From contig VSDK01012768.1 of assembly GCA_009767595.1 (NCBI GenBank), positions 178,485-242,484 of the forward strand: DNA of 64,000 nt, written 5' to 3'. This DNA is from Symbiodinium kawagutii (lineage: Eukaryota > Sar > Dinophyceae > Suessiales > Symbiodiniaceae). Below are positions 44,531 through 56,820 of the stretch, piece after piece. A model generated the notes under the pieces. That model had not been told where the DNA came from, ran no database searches, and saw only the letters and a list, made by a program, of their open reading frames with translations. The translations under genes and the position numbers were made by a program. The first letter of the stretch is position 1, and the number at the start of each line of letters is the position of its first letter.

Positions 44531-45370
44531 CTATTCCAACCGCTGAAGTGTTGGCACATCCTCGTCTGCAATCTCCGTTGGAGTAGGTGTGGGATCTCGA
44601 CTGGTTGAGCTGGATCCTGGAACCGGGGTGCCAATTCCATATGTGGCTGCATTGGCTGGATGTTCTGGCTTGGGTGGTGCAATGTACGGATGAGTCACTG
44701 CATCTCTGCCTAAGGGTTTCGCTGGAGAACTCTGAACAGAAACACTTGTTTCGGCTGTGGTGGCAATGGGACCATACACAGTGGGCTTGCCTTGTGGTGA
44801 GATCATGGCTTGTGAACCGAATGGTTGCAGCGAAACTGTCTGGCGAAAGCTCTGTATCTGTGCATGGCAATCTTTCTGTTGCTCTGCAAAAGCTGTCAAT
44901 CGTTGCTGCAATGTGGCAGCAAACATCTCTTGTTGAGCATCCCCGGAATGGACCAGTTCCTGAATTCCGGCAGCAGCAGCTTGGACTGCTTCCTGAACAG
45001 GGACAGGGAGATTCATGTTCATGATTGCTTCGGGCAAAACTGGCTGGTCCGAAACCGTTGGCTCTTTGTATAATGGATTGGGAAATCTTTCCATCTGTGT
45101 AGCTACTACCGGTGCTGGAGACGGTGATACAGCACTGTCTGGTAGATGCAGCTTTGGAGGCCATGCCCAGTTCCCTGGGGGAGCGTCTGTTTGCTGCACC
45201 TGAGTCACATCTTGCATGGGCATCACAGGGTCTTGGGTGCAAGGTGTGGGAGTCGGCATTTCTGTGGTATGCACAGGCAACACTGGAGGCGGATGCATCG
45301 GCACTGAACCTATCGGATATGGCTGGCTGCATGAAGTGGGGTTCCCCACTGGCATCTGTGTTGGCAGCAT
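44531..45370 (-). CDS. ORF1b of the LINE, Pro/Gln-rich
   Basis: An ATG at 45370 (MLPTQMPVGNP) opens 279 codons. The first half is rich in Pro, Gln and Met. The centre has a helical region, VQEAVQAAAAGIQELVHSG then LQQRLTAFAEQQKDCHAQIQ. The tail is Pro/Thr/Ser-rich. The same frame is already open from 45589, overlapping the 3' end of ORF1 by about 200 nt, so it could be expressed by frameshifting from ORF1 instead of a separate start. No enzyme motif. A nucleic-acid-binding or assembly role would be inference. Confidence 0.75.
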   Translation of the reverse strand: MLPTQMPVGNPTSCSQPYPIGSVPMHPPPVLPVHTTEMPTPTPCTQDPVMPMQDVTQVQQTDAPPGNWAWPPKLHLPDSAVSPSPAPVVATQMERFPNPLYKEPTVSDQPVLPEAIMNMNLPVPVQEAVQAAAAGIQELVHSGDAQQEMFAATLQQRLTAFAEQQKDCHAQIQSFRQTVSLQPFGSQAMISPQGKPTVYGPIATTAETSVSVQSSPAKPLGRDAVTHPYIAPPKPEHPANAATYGIGTPVPGSSSTSRDPTPTPTEIADEDVPTLQRLE

Positions 45371-45387
45371 GTAATTCGGCTGATTGA

Positions 45388-46167
45388 CTATTCCTGCTCG
45401 GATGCGGCATCTGGCACTGAGGGCATCTGAGGCATAGCTACATCTGAAAAACCGGCTGCATTCGTTGTCAACTCGTGGAGTTCTTGTCTCAAAGCAGTAA
45501 GCTCTGCTTGTGCACTGCTGCTGAAATCGAGGCATTTCTGATGTTCCTGAGCGAGCATAGCTTGAACACTGTGAACATATCGTGGCCATGAATCCTTGAT
45601 TTCTTCCATAGCTGACTCCAGTTTGTGGATCCTGGCTTCGACTTTCCCAAGTCGATTGGCTTTCTGGTGAAGCTGGGCTTTGAGCGATTTCTGTGGAGGT
45701 GCAATATTCCCTTGTTTGACATCATGTACTGACGATGGTACAGAGAATCCAACCAATGGCATAGGGAATTCGGAAACCGGCTTGGTGTCGGTAGCTTTTG
45801 CTTTTGGCTTTGCTGTTTGCTTGGCAACCTTGTCCCATCTTGTTCCACAATGACCGCAGAATGACAGGTTGATCGAGGTGGTGTTCCCACATCGACATGT
45901 CCAACGCTGTGGCATATGTAAAACGTCTGGTGACTGTGCACGTTCAAACAGTCGAGCCCTTTGCAAAAAGGGTTGTGAATGATGAAATCGCAGCTTTTGA
46001 AAACGGTTCCACCAATGTTGTGGTGTGGAAAATTTCACCGTGTTCCTGAGTTCCCTTCGCAGCTGAGATCGACGTCCTCGCTGATGACGGTGAACAGGTG
46101 GTGAAATGGCGTGCAGTCTTCGGGCTATTGCGTCACACGAAATCCCTTGACTGAACTGGGGCGTCAA
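45388..46167 (-). CDS. ORF1 of the LINE, RanBP2-like zinc finger and coiled coil
   Basis: 259 residues from the ATG at 46167. The N-terminal third is basic (RHQRGRRSQLRRELR). A zinc finger of the W-x-C-x-C-G...N...C-x2-C type lies at residues 89-107 (WTCRCGNTTSIN, LSFCGHCG). Residues about 158-240 form a helical coiled coil (KANRLGKVEARIHKLESAME). This suits a nucleic-acid-binding ORF1 protein that assembles with the element RNA; the role is inferred from general LINE biology. The frame differs from ORF1b and ORF2. Confidence 0.85.
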   Translation of the reverse strand: MTPQFSQGISCDAIARRLHAISPPVHRHQRGRRSQLRRELRNTVKFSTPQHWWNRFQKLRFHHSQPFLQRARLFERAQSPDVLHMPQRWTCRCGNTTSINLSFCGHCGTRWDKVAKQTAKPKAKATDTKPVSEFPMPLVGFSVPSSVHDVKQGNIAPPQKSLKAQLHQKANRLGKVEARIHKLESAMEEIKDSWPRYVHSVQAMLAQEHQKCLDFSSSAQAELTALRQELHELTTNAAGFSDVAMPQMPSVPDAASEQE

Positions 46168-47765
46168 TGAACCGCTGTGGTATTTGAGCCCTACATTTGT
46201 GCATCAAAGCAACAAAAAAAAGGACATATCATTGAATTATATCATCACATCCCATTGGTAATAACTAACCAACCAGAACGTTGATGCTTCATCATGGTTG
46301 ATACCATGACTTTGCCCATAACCAGAACTCATCGTGCACGTAATGCCGTTGGTGAGCGGCCATGGGCTTCGGCCGCTGGGCAGTGCCAGTCGAGATGCGA
46401 ACATCGAGAGCATCGACCTGGAAAAGGTTCCGAAGTAGCGGTACACCTCTCGACCTGGAAATGGGACGACGGCCTGGAACATGCGGTGGAAACAACCCAT
46501 CACCAACAACGATTCAGAAGCACCCAAAAACGATGGGTTGATGCTTGATGATGGTTGAGAATGACCAAGGTTGCTGCTTAAGTCTTAATCATCAAGAAGA
46601 ATTGGCAACAACAAAAAAGCCCTCTGTACATCAAGCAATGGATTGCTGTTCAGCTTGGCAGGGACAATCACATGGTTCTGTAGTCAGGCCCCCAGCTGGG
46701 TGTGAAATGGTGCGCAGAATTGCGAGTTGCTTGGCTGAGATCGCCAATCACTGAACCACGGTAATGTTGGCCATCAGGGGCCACGAGAAACAGCATGTGC
46801 TGCAAGAATCAACAAGGAACTTTGGCACTACAGGCCGTTTCTGGTCACGAGTCCGCGGCCGCGAGTCCAAGTTACGATCACCATAGGGAATGGACTCATC
46901 AGTGCAGTAGGGCAACCTGACAGCTAACAGTTGTACAGGGTTGAACAGAGTTGAACCGTTGCAATGGTCTATATTGCCAGGCAGTAGCTAATGGCAACTT
47001 GATAGCAAGGCCTGTGAATGGTTGGTAGTGGCCATTAAGAATATGTGGTACTGATTGTCTAACAACGGCTACGGACAACGGTATGACTCGGTATGACTAA
47101 CAATGGTGGACAAGGATCAATCAGTCACAATGGTGATGAATGACATCCAACCCAAGCCAACAATTGGACTGGACTTCAGGTTCAGTTTTGCCAATTGGCA
47201 TCTAATTATATGGCTGTGAGTCAAAACCTCCTACCTCTGGTGAAGATCTCATTCATGACCAACTGAGGCTTTGTTAGGATCTTCCCCTACCCACTTTCTC
47301 TTATATAGAGTTTTGACCCAGCTCGCCAATTGTTGCGGTTCTGTCATAGTTCTGCGCGCGGCATCGATGGGATCAGCCGGATGGGAAACTGCTTGGCGAA
47401 AGCCAGCTACACAGCTTCCAGCTACAGCAAGCGTGTCACTGGACATGGTACTGCTGCTGCTAATATGAAGATCGATTATCAAGGAATCTTCTATCAAGGA
47501 ACTATAACAAAACCCAAAAATAGGATCTTGATAAATAACATAAATAGGAACTATAAAACATCCTTATTTGATAGATCAATACTACATAACAAAAAAAAAT
47601 TATCAAATAGGATCACATTTTTTAAAAAATAACCCAACAAAAACGAAACTATAGCAAAGTACTTGGCGCAGGGTATAACAAAGGGTGTTGGTGACTAGAT
47701 GTAATTACATGGTCCCTCACGGAGGGACATACGGTAGCCAGTAGCCTCTGACACAGCCAAGAAAA
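46168..47765. other. LINE 5' flank and intergenic DNA, one weak exon patch
   Basis: Minus-strand 46310-46480 reads LFQVDALDVRISTGTAQRPK and PMAAHQRHYVHDEFWLWAK and may be a host exon upstream of the LINE, but its phase does not obviously join the exon at 37721-37839. The LINE 5' untranslated region must also lie here. The rest is simple sequence. Confidence 0.35.
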
Positions 47766-47862
47766 CTGGTTGGTGGTTTCAACCTCTATGAAAAGTATTA
47801 GTCAACCAACCAGTTGTTCATAAATATTAGGGAAAATAAAAAATGTTTGAAACCACCAACCG
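47766..47862. mobile_element. MITE, GGTTGGTGGTTTCAA family, copy 2
   Basis: CTGGTTGGTGGTTTCAACCT at the left and GTTTGAAACCACCAACCG at the right form nearly perfect inverted ends 97 bp apart. The interior has GTCAACCAACCAGTTG and TTAGGGAAAATAAA, shared with the copy at 60088. Confidence 0.85.
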
Positions 47863-50800
47863 GAAAAGTAAATGGCAACAGAATTCGCTGACTTGATGGT
47901 TGCCACATGTTGCCACTGACTGTGACTAGCCTGTAAGCCTCCGCAGCGGAATCATTACGACCAACCAAGTCATGTGACCGGGGTCAATTAGCGACTTTCA
48001 TTCGACTCACCGACACGACTTGACACACGATTTCCCTGACTTGACCCACAATTTCCCTGAGAGTTGCGCAAACAACATCTGTTCGGAAACTGTTCGGGCA
48101 ACAGAATCTCTGGCAGCCAGGGTGGCTCTGAAGTCGCTGAGCCGCAAGAGTTAGAACGTCGAATGTCTGTGCCTTTGTGTCCCAAGACCTGTAATTGGTT
48201 GCTGATATCTTTCACAAAGGTTAGCAGTTAACAAAAACGCATGATTGTTCGTACTCTGATGCCACTTAAAGTTGGTGAAATAAAACATGTTCGTCTTGGT
48301 ACAAGTTTGGCCTCTCCAGTTATAAGTTGTATCTACCATTGGGGAATCTATCATAGCTGGTACCCTAAGACGGACAGCTCGCCGGGCCCACGAATTCGTT
48401 GCCAAGCAACAAAAAGGTACTGAGCACCAAGGCCACTGAGAGCTGCACGATGCAAATCAAAACACCGGACCACAGCAAGGCGGATGCACCTCCCCGCCAT
48501 GGGGCCCCAGCCGTGATGGCATGGCTAGAAGTGGTCAAAATGGCAAGCATTCGCTTGGCAAATTATTCATTCATGGTTTATATAATGGTGTATATATATA
48601 TATAAATATAATGGTGTATAATTTTCATTCATGGTTTATATAATGGTGTATCATTTAGTGATAATTGGTTGGTGATGATTAAGGATGGCTGGTGTTGATT
48701 GAGGATGGTTGGTGACAGTGAATCATGGTGAAGATGGCTACTAGTTCTCGGTGATGTTCTCAAAGTGCTTGGGCATAGCTACAGTAGTATTTGGCCGTTG
48801 GTACTGCGAAATCCACAGTCAAAAAGCACCTTGATACCTGCCCAATGACATGACAACGGTTGTTTACCTGAAGATACTGACGCATGTATGTGGATCTTCC
48901 ATCTCTCTCTCCATCGCTGTCAGGTCGCCCGAGCTGTGCCAGGGGCGAGTTGTAAACATGCATGATGCGACAGGTTTTTATATTATATTGCCATTGCCAC
49001 GTTCCGACTGGAAGCATCTCTGAACACAAATAGCCTGTGTTAGTGATGCACCAATATTCCTAGCATTGTCCGAAATGTATCCCTAGTATTCATGACACAG
49101 TATATGGTGGTGTTGCTGGAACATCCTGTTACTGTTGTCCGAACACATCCTTCATCGTTGTTGAAGGAATCACCCTATTGCTGTTGATAAAAATGCCCCC
49201 CTCCTGTTGAAATTGACAAAACCTCTCACCATCGTTGGCCAAATCTTCAGTATTGCTGATACTCACACCTTGGTGGCTTATAGATCCCTTGCTAAAAATA
49301 TATTTTTAGTGGTTATATGCCATCCAAATACTCTTACTTCTTGCTATTCCCATCTTCTTCTCGGCTTCGTCCAACGAGTTGCTGGTTATCATCTTACATG
49401 CTGCTATTGGTTAGGCCAAGGGATTGTTGGTGAAATCGCCCCCCCATTATATCCTTGACCAAATCACCAGCCTGTGTTGGCTGCAGCGAGTCTCTCTCTC
49501 TCTCTCTCTCTCTACTATCGTTGGCCATTTCTAGTTTCTATTCTCGGTTAAGCCAACCTCCCATGCCCACCTACTACACCGCTGATATTGTCACCGGCGT
49601 TTCTCAACATAAAGAAGCCATTAATAATAGCAGTTTTAAAGTAATAAACCCACCATTTTTTGGTACCCCAACTGCTGTTCAAATTAACGATTGCTAGTAT
49701 TACCACTGTTAACCATTAGCCATTACAGTTATCATAACTATCCACTGATTATTGGCCAGTATTCACAGGTAGATAATTACAACTATCCTGTTACAGTTAT
49801 TGTCAGCCATTGAAACCCATTATTGGCCGTTAACCTTTTTTTTTCCATCGCCGTCTCAGGGAGTTCAGCAGCGAGACATTAACCAACAGGTAGATACTGA
49901 TACTAATCAAAAACCAACATTAACCATTAATTAACAATTATTAACCCATTATTAGCTACTATTTTGTTGCTTGCCCCTGTGAGCTTCTCCCGCTTGGCTT
50001 CGAGGCACTGCTGGCAATGGATGCCGTCAACAAATACCTGACAGCTCAGCCGTGCAACGAGGGTAGCAAAAATTGGCGGGTGAACTGATGGCTGTCCAAT
50101 GCTTAATGGTCCATATGGGTTTAAAAATCGTGAAGGATAGATATTTTTGCCAGGGCTTCCCACGGTTTGCCCTACAGCAAGAGAAAAACGCATGAACAAG
50201 CAACAAGGCAGACAACCGGTGCATTTCCGTGTGTGTGTGTGTGTACCAAATGCTCCTTTTAAGGTGGATACTCATGGTCAAATAATTGATGATGTTTGTT
50301 TGGTTCATTGATTCATGGTCAATTGATGAAAACGAACTTGATAACGATGGGGAATTTACAACGGATAAGGATTCATGGTCAGATTAATGATAGTTTTCAC
50401 AATGATAGATGGTGATGGGTATTTATCGCCAATGGTGGCTAGAGATGGGAGACATGGTATGCTTTAATCCAAAATTGATGTTTTTTTCAACGTGAATTTC
50501 TAATTATACCCGGTGGTAAACCCTCAACCTGAGCGGGAAAATTACAGAACAAATGATGAAAAGGTCCACGACATCACATTCTATAGGGGTCTTAATCAGG
50601 CAGGTGCAAATTAGTCAACCATCACATGTAAAGCGGATTTCCGGTGTAGCAATACTAAGTATTCTCAATCATCATTAACAATTTTGGAACATCCTTGACC
50701 AGTATAAGCCATCATCATCAGCCTTCCTGTTGTCCAGTTTGACAAACACGAGCAGGATGCAGCCGCGGGGACACGGAGAACAAACTCTTGCATGGAGAAA

Positions 50801-51285
50801 CTCGTCGAAAAAAGCAAGTTGCTTCCAACTGACCGAATTGATTTGCTACTTTGGGACCGATTAGATCTCTAGGTAAAACAAATGTGATATAGTACAAACA
50901 TGCTTTATCATGCTTTTTTATGCATTTGAGAGATGTATATCAATTGTAAATCTATATGTGGATATGTCTCAGGCTATCTCATTTCCAATACATCTCATAT
51001 TCACCGCGCAAAAACCTCAAAACATTCGCCTTGTCACGTCTGTATTGATACAAATGTCAGCGGGGACATGAAGCCATATCAAAGAAAGGTGCTCTATTTG
51101 AGACTACCCTATTGATGTGATTATTTCTGAGGTGTTTCTAATCACATTGCAAAAATTATCAATGAATAAATCAATTAAGATATTCAAGGAATAAACATAA
51201 TTCACACCTATCAATAGTTAAAAGATACAGATATATATTAATCTATATATCTGAATCACTGTGATGATATCACAAAAAGTTTGCC
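47863..51285. other. Non-coding region with repeats, no supported gene
   Basis: Contains two copies of the CTCTCTCCATCGC-type motif (48904 and 49849), a TC microsatellite at 49491-49513, TA-rich duplication near 48580-48650 and GGTTGGTGAT words. A minus-strand patch near 48880-48960 (LAQLGRPDSDGERDGRS) is a weak exon candidate. Confidence 0.45.
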
Positions 51286-51471
51286 ATGCAATCCACTCTC
51301 TTTTTCGCCGCATGTTTTCTTGTACTGCCAGCATGTGTTGAAATCGCCGTGCCGGGCTGCAACGAGTCAAAGGACTTGATGGACTTGGCCAATTTCCTGA
51401 GAGAATCGGCAGGGAGCGATTCGGAGCCTAAGGAGCCAGGGGTACCCATACAGGCCTTGAAAGGTCAATGA
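51286..51471 (+). CDS. Candidate small secreted peptide or first exon
   Basis: A 61-codon ORF starts in a clear GC-rich island within AT-rich DNA. The N terminus (MQSTLFFAACFLVLPACVEI) looks like a secretion signal, with probable cleavage after the hydrophobic stretch. The remainder is acidic and polar (NESKDLMDLANFLRESAGSD) and ends at TGA. It could be a complete small protein or a first exon read past its donor. No family recognised. Confidence 0.4.
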   Translation: MQSTLFFAACFLVLPACVEIAVPGCNESKDLMDLANFLRESAGSDSEPKEPGVPIQALKGQ

Positions 51472-51954
51472 TAGGGGGAGTTAAGGAGCTGCCAGGTCTA
51501 ACCAAATGCCAGGAGAGAATCTGGGAGTGGTTAGTCCCCTGTTCGATTTGCTGCTACGCCGTGTAACCTCTCTGAATATAGAAAGGATATGCGCGCCATA
51601 ACTGATTGCCCTCTTTTGCTCTAGCTGTGGATCCACTTAGCTACTAAGGCGGGTGCCACTTTGCAAAGCCATGAAGTTTCAAGTTCGAAACAATGATCCG
51701 TGGTAAGATGTGGTAAGTGGGTATTTGTGAAATACTTCTTGTGCATCTGCGCGCGTATGTCAGTATGTGTGAAGATCTACACGGCAGCTTTTTTTTGGGT
51801 GAGTTGCATCATGTCCTTCTTTTGTCATCAAACATGCTGGTCGGTCTGGTCTCTGTCGATGAAGGTCTTTTACACACACTGATGAAGCAGCAGTTGATCA
51901 TTTTATCTTCCCAATCCGCCCTCTTGAATATCGTCAAAAATTGTCAAACAAAGA
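51472..51954. other. No supported gene
   Basis: Open frames at 51700-51965 on the plus strand are Cys/Phe-rich and without clear splice sites. They are treated as chance. Confidence 0.4.
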
Positions 51955-52222
51955 TGGATAGATAGATAGATCGATCGATAGATAGATCGATCGATAGATA
52001 GACAGACAGACAAATAGATAGATAGATAGATAGACAGATAGATAGATAGACAGATAGATAGATAGGTAGATAGATAGACAGACAGACAGATAGATAGATA
52101 GATTAGATGAATATAGATAGACAAACAGATTGATAGATAGATAGATAGATAGGTAGATAGATAGATAGATAGATAATTGAATGGATAGATAGATAAATAG
52201 ATAGATGGATAGATTGATTGAT
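51955..52222. repeat. GATA microsatellite
   Basis: About 270 bp of GATA/GACA/GATC repeats. The long Leu/Ser/Ile/Tyr frames ([10 protein letters not shown]) on the other strand are artefacts of this repeat. Confidence 0.97.
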
Positions 52223-55200
52223 GGATAAAATATAGCCATCGCATGCCATCGCACTAGCTTCCTTCAAGCACTTCTTCGGTCTCAATCATTCCTGCAATCG
52301 TACCCGCAAATATCCCAACTGTTCATTCATTTCTGCCGTCATTGTCATTGATGTTAATTACGCACTATTTAACCATCATATCTCAAAGTGTTGGTTCTTT
52401 TCTTCACAAATCATTAACTACAAAGCACTATCACATCATCAGTGATGTTGTTAACTATAATCAGAAGAACATCATCATTAACTATAACAAAGTGTTGGTT
52501 CTGTTTTTGACTCCCTTCCTTTGCATGGCATGCATTCGTCGATCTTTTCGAGAGCCTTTCCATACACCACCGAGCATCACGAGCCGCAACAGTTTGGCCA
52601 GTCGAAGGATACCTGCTTGCAGGCATAGGCGGCATAGGTTCAGCACAAGAAAATAGGTGCTGGTTCAGAAGCCATCTGGTGTTCTTTTAAAAAAACAATG
52701 CCCCTTAGAATGGTTGGTTTATTATCATTGCTAAGTGGTAAATAATTTGGGGGTACCCGTATTTTGAGAAACCACCATCTAAATATGGTCAATCAACTAT
52801 GCCTACATAGCAGGGACTGCATGCATATATGCTGAGGTTTACCGGGTTGTTGGCCATTCTATCCATGAACATGATCACACGGGATAAGAACGCATGTCTT
52901 GGCCAAACCCATTTCGCCGCTTGCGGCTTGGTCACCTAAATTGCCCCAACATGGTTGATGACTTGCGCCATTATATAATCATTCGTTATCAACCGTGCTC
53001 AACCAGTTGTCGACCGTGGGACAATTCTTGCTGGATTTCACGGCACTTTCATTTTCTGGATCGTGTGCTTCCAGGCACCCGCTACCCTTTAAGAGAAAAC
53101 CGTACGAAAGAGAGGTTCGCTGCAAAAAAGTACCAAGTAAAGTCACGTTCACCTGTCTTGAAGGTGGTTGTGCTAACCTGAAAGTGCAACCATCTGGCTC
53201 ACATCACATTTCCACAAAGCTCCGGAGCATGCTAAAATAAAGGTCCTGTCGTGGTGATAAACACCCGCCTTTGACCCACACATCGCTTGAACTCTCTATT
53301 GCACCGTAAAGTTCCCGTTTCCAGCAACTGACCATGCCAATGAGACATAATTATATAGTCATATGTCAATGCCTTCTATGCATACGTATGAGTGCATAAA
53401 TTATAAATGTATCAAAAAAAAAGATTCATACATTATATTCTGTCAAAATACGATGAATACAGTATATTCTGCTCTCCTACAGGAAAAACAAGACACTTGA
53501 AGCATCACCTTTCTGGATGAAATGAGCAGAATATAGCAGAACCCACTACGGCTGCAGGACACGAAATGATCGTGCCAAGAGGCGAATAAGCATCGGATCG
53601 AGAGGTAGGACATCGACAATCCAAAACATGACCTAAAAAACGCATTGGCAAACACATGGCTCGTGATTCACTTCTCGGGTATGTAATCGTGATCAATTTG
53701 CAGGAAGATCAGGCTACAAGCATGCTAGCTTGTCGTTCCAATTGGAATACTGTGACTGCTTGTTGCAAAAGAATGATCATCAAACGCGGCACAAATAATA
53801 TCAGGGAATAATTCGCATTCGATGACACTACCATGGCGTGATCACAAATCATTGCAGTAGCTGCCATTGATATTCTTCCGAAAGCAAAGTCTTCACCGTA
53901 TCAATCCAGGACAACGGCACACAACAGTATACAATGGCCACATCCTATACACTGCAGAACTAGGATTTTGAGGAGCATACCAAGCGGTGTCTCTGGGTCA
54001 GGGAACCTCTGCGGTGAACCAACTCATGGATGGATGATGTGCAGATCGTGAAGACAAATTTGGATGTGGAACGTGCCCATTGGCAATCCGGGGTCATGAG
54101 CCCGCAGTTGCCCCATTGGCCGAAGAAGTTGAATCGTTTCAAGCAGCAACCCACGGTTCATGGCTGCTCAACCAAGAGACGATCAAAACATCCAGGTAAT
54201 TCCAAACGTCCTGGAACCCGGCATCTCCATTGCAATCTGCTGGGGTGCTTTGATGACATGATGGTACATTATCACTTTTGCTTGGACATCATTGTATTTG
54301 TATTATTTGTAGTCATCACTGACCATCATAGTATAGTACTGTCCATCAAATGGACCATCATTGACCATCATAGCACCTTACCATCAACCACATTCACCAT
54401 CTGTAGCCATCATTCACCCAGTCATTCACGGCTGTTTGCCCGAATTTCTGTAGGTCACGAAGAAGGGATTCGTCCTTGAAGAAGGCGCATCGCAAACCAA
54501 AGAGTTTCAAGAGCAGCTCGCCTGTTGCTGGCGAGTACTGGAATCGCTCGTGGGCAAACATGTTGACACAGATTCTATAGAATGGATGGTTCATTGATGC
54601 AATGGTTCATTGATGTTATCACGGATGAGTTATTAGTGGTTGAAAATGCGGTTCTAATCGTGGCTAAGGATGATTTACGAAAATTAAAGTTGGTGATGTA
54701 AACATTGCATTTTGCTGTGGTGAATAATTAGTGGTCATTGATGATTAGTTAATGATGGCTGGCACTGGTTAGATGATAGCTCATCAAAGTTACGTAAAAC
54801 CCTGTAATAACAAACTAATGCTAGGTAGACTTGGAGGAAAACGAGGCAATCTTTGGGAATCTTTGGCTTTCTGAAGTGCCGCATGCACACATAGCAGTTC
54901 TGAGACACTGGTACCGGCTTTTTTTGGATACCGCTAAACCTCACCAATTTCATGGTGCGTGAACCCAACCAGGGAACACTTGCACCTGGAAATCATCGGG
55001 TGCGAATGGTTTATCGTGGGGAGCTGCTGGTCATGATGGCTGATGGTTGGTGATGAATGCTCATGCCTTGATCAATGAATCATACTCAAGTATTCTCAAG
55101 CATCATCAGCATTCCGCGAATGCCCATGAACAGTCGCATCACCAATACCAACCAGCTAAAAATCAACAATCATACAATAACTATCATTCACCATCAACAT

Positions 55201-56218
55201 CAACACATACATAGCATCACCAAGTCTCAATGGCGCACCAGTCGTCTCGTGCACCGCTACTCCACCGTTGGATGGTGCAACCAAGGCGCAGGAAAATGCC
55301 AATCCGAAAAACCATTCCACCGCCTTTCAGAGTTGGTGCTGACCGGATGGTTCTTTGGGAGAACACTTTGAACCACCCGGTTTGAATAATAGCACTAATA
55401 AACCCCAATTGAAAACTTATGAGCACTTTTTGTTTGTACTTTTTTTTTTTAATTGGGGTTTATTTTTTTCCCTCGCCATCCAAAAGGTTCAGCTAAGGCT
55501 GAGGGCGAGCAGGTGGCCCAGACAATTGGGGTTTATTAGTGCTTCATTTTTTTTTTGGGGGGGGTGGGATGTTGATTATGAACGTTTTTTGTCTTGGAAG
55601 TGTGTTTTTTTCCAAGGTGAATGATGCCTCTTTCAAAAGTTTGCATCTTGGGATGTTTCTTTGATGGTTTGTTGTTGGTTCAGAATGCTTGGTGGATATT
55701 GACGATTTGTATGCTGATCATTGATGGGTTGATGATGGTCGGGAAAACTATCTATCATGCCTAATGATGGATAAGCAATGGTTCATGGGCTTTGGTTCGT
55801 GAAAGTTATATATTTGCTATGACTGGAATTGGGTATATGCTGGTTGTACGACCCATGATTCATAGTGGTGGACTGCAGTAGTTCATGGGTTGCTAACAAC
55901 CATCATGTCTAGTGCATTGATGCATATATTACATATATTGGGCACGTGGGAAGTCAGCATCTATGTTCAGCCGGTAAATCACAGCACGTATAGTCAATTA
56001 AAGGTTAAAATGTTGTTCATGCAAATTGAAATCTGCCTGAAATATCAGCATCAAATCCTCAATTTCATTTCCTGTGTAAACCCATAGAATGGCCAGCAGT
56101 AGGATGCAACAAACACAAACACACCATCTGATGATAACACACAAGAAATAAAAACAATCAAACAACAACCCGTCAGAATACCGCGTCAGTGTGCGTATAG
56201 AAAGTGAACAACAACAAG

Positions 56219-56250
<32 letters not shown>

Positions 56251-56403
56251 CCACAACCAAGCGCAACAAATTGCAACCACACCAATGCCAAGAATCGAAA
56301 CATCAACAAAAACTGAGAAAACAAAAAAACACTAACACATCCAAACACCATCAGTATCAAACACCATTACTGACCACAGTTCCTAACCACCATCACTAAC
56401 CAC
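52223..56403. other. Mostly non-coding; scattered weak exon patches
   Basis: Candidate patches are minus-strand 52520-52640 and plus-strand 53070-53180 (LPFKRKPYEREVRCKKVPSK, preceded by GCTTCCAG). Neither has a firm partner exon. Simple ACCATCA/TGATGGT words dominate 54240-54430 and 54560-54760. A CAA microsatellite is at 56208-56251. Confidence 0.4.
56208..56251. repeat. CAA microsatellite
   Basis: About 14 CAA units. Confidence 0.93.
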
Positions 56404-56567
56404 CACTCCATCCTCGAGCATCGCCATGGCCACCACAACGGCCGAACCTCGAAGGTGTCGCGTGCCCAGGGCCAGGTTGCAGCGCTGGCGGAGTCGATCT
56501 CGCCGATTTCCTGGGAGTCATCCTGTGATTCACATCGCGTCATGACTGGATTCGCCCAGGAAACACA
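56404..56567 (-). CDS. Candidate host exon, unrecognised
   Basis: Acceptor ACATCTCAAG and a donor within GGAGTG/GTGGTTAG. The frame reads CVSWANPVMTRCESQDDSQE, then IGEIDSASAATWPWARDTF and EVRPLWWPWRCSRM. Strong GC and codon bias compared with the AT-rich flanks. No family recognised. Confidence 0.45.
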
Positions 56568-56716
56568 CTTGAGATGTAAACATATTAGTAAGCTGATGTC
56601 AAACGATAGAATGTAAATGTATGAATAAATGAATAAATAGATGTACATGTAAATTAAAATAAAATAATTATATATAAATATATAAGCAACACGATAGCTA
56701 GCGAAAGCATAGAATG

Positions 56717-56820
56717 CTGGTTGGTGGTTGGCCACCAACCCACCATGAAAAATGTGCGCAAGTCAACCGACCAACCCTTGGTGAATATTGAAACAAAAAC
56801 TGTTTAAAACCACCAGCCAA
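56717..56820. mobile_element. MITE, GGTTGGTGG family, copy 3
   Basis: CTGGTTGGTGGTTGGCCACC at the left and GTTTAAAACCACCAGCCA at the right. The interior shares AAGTCAACC and GAATATTGAAA-type sequence with other copies. Confidence 0.65.

Larger units (their letters stand above)
38221..46167 (-). mobile_element. LINE-type non-LTR retrotransposon
   Basis: On the minus strand: ORF1 (zinc finger and coiled coil), ORF1b (Pro/Gln-rich), ORF2 (RNase H, endonuclease, reverse transcriptase, zinc fingers) and an in-frame methyltransferase-like ORF3 after one TAG. Coordinates span the coding part only; the 5' and 3' ends and target-site duplication could not be fixed. The reading frames are long and mostly intact, so the copy is fairly young. 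Confidence 0.95.

Noticed and set aside
44540-45410. N-terminal extension of ORF2 up to 45410 (Ser/Cys/Arg-rich)
   Set aside because: This stretch overlaps ORF1b in another frame and has atypical composition. The ORF1b frame has better protein character, so ORF2 is started at 44462.
51903-52285. Leu/Ser/Ile/Tyr repeat proteins on the minus strand
   Set aside because: Translation of a GATA microsatellite.
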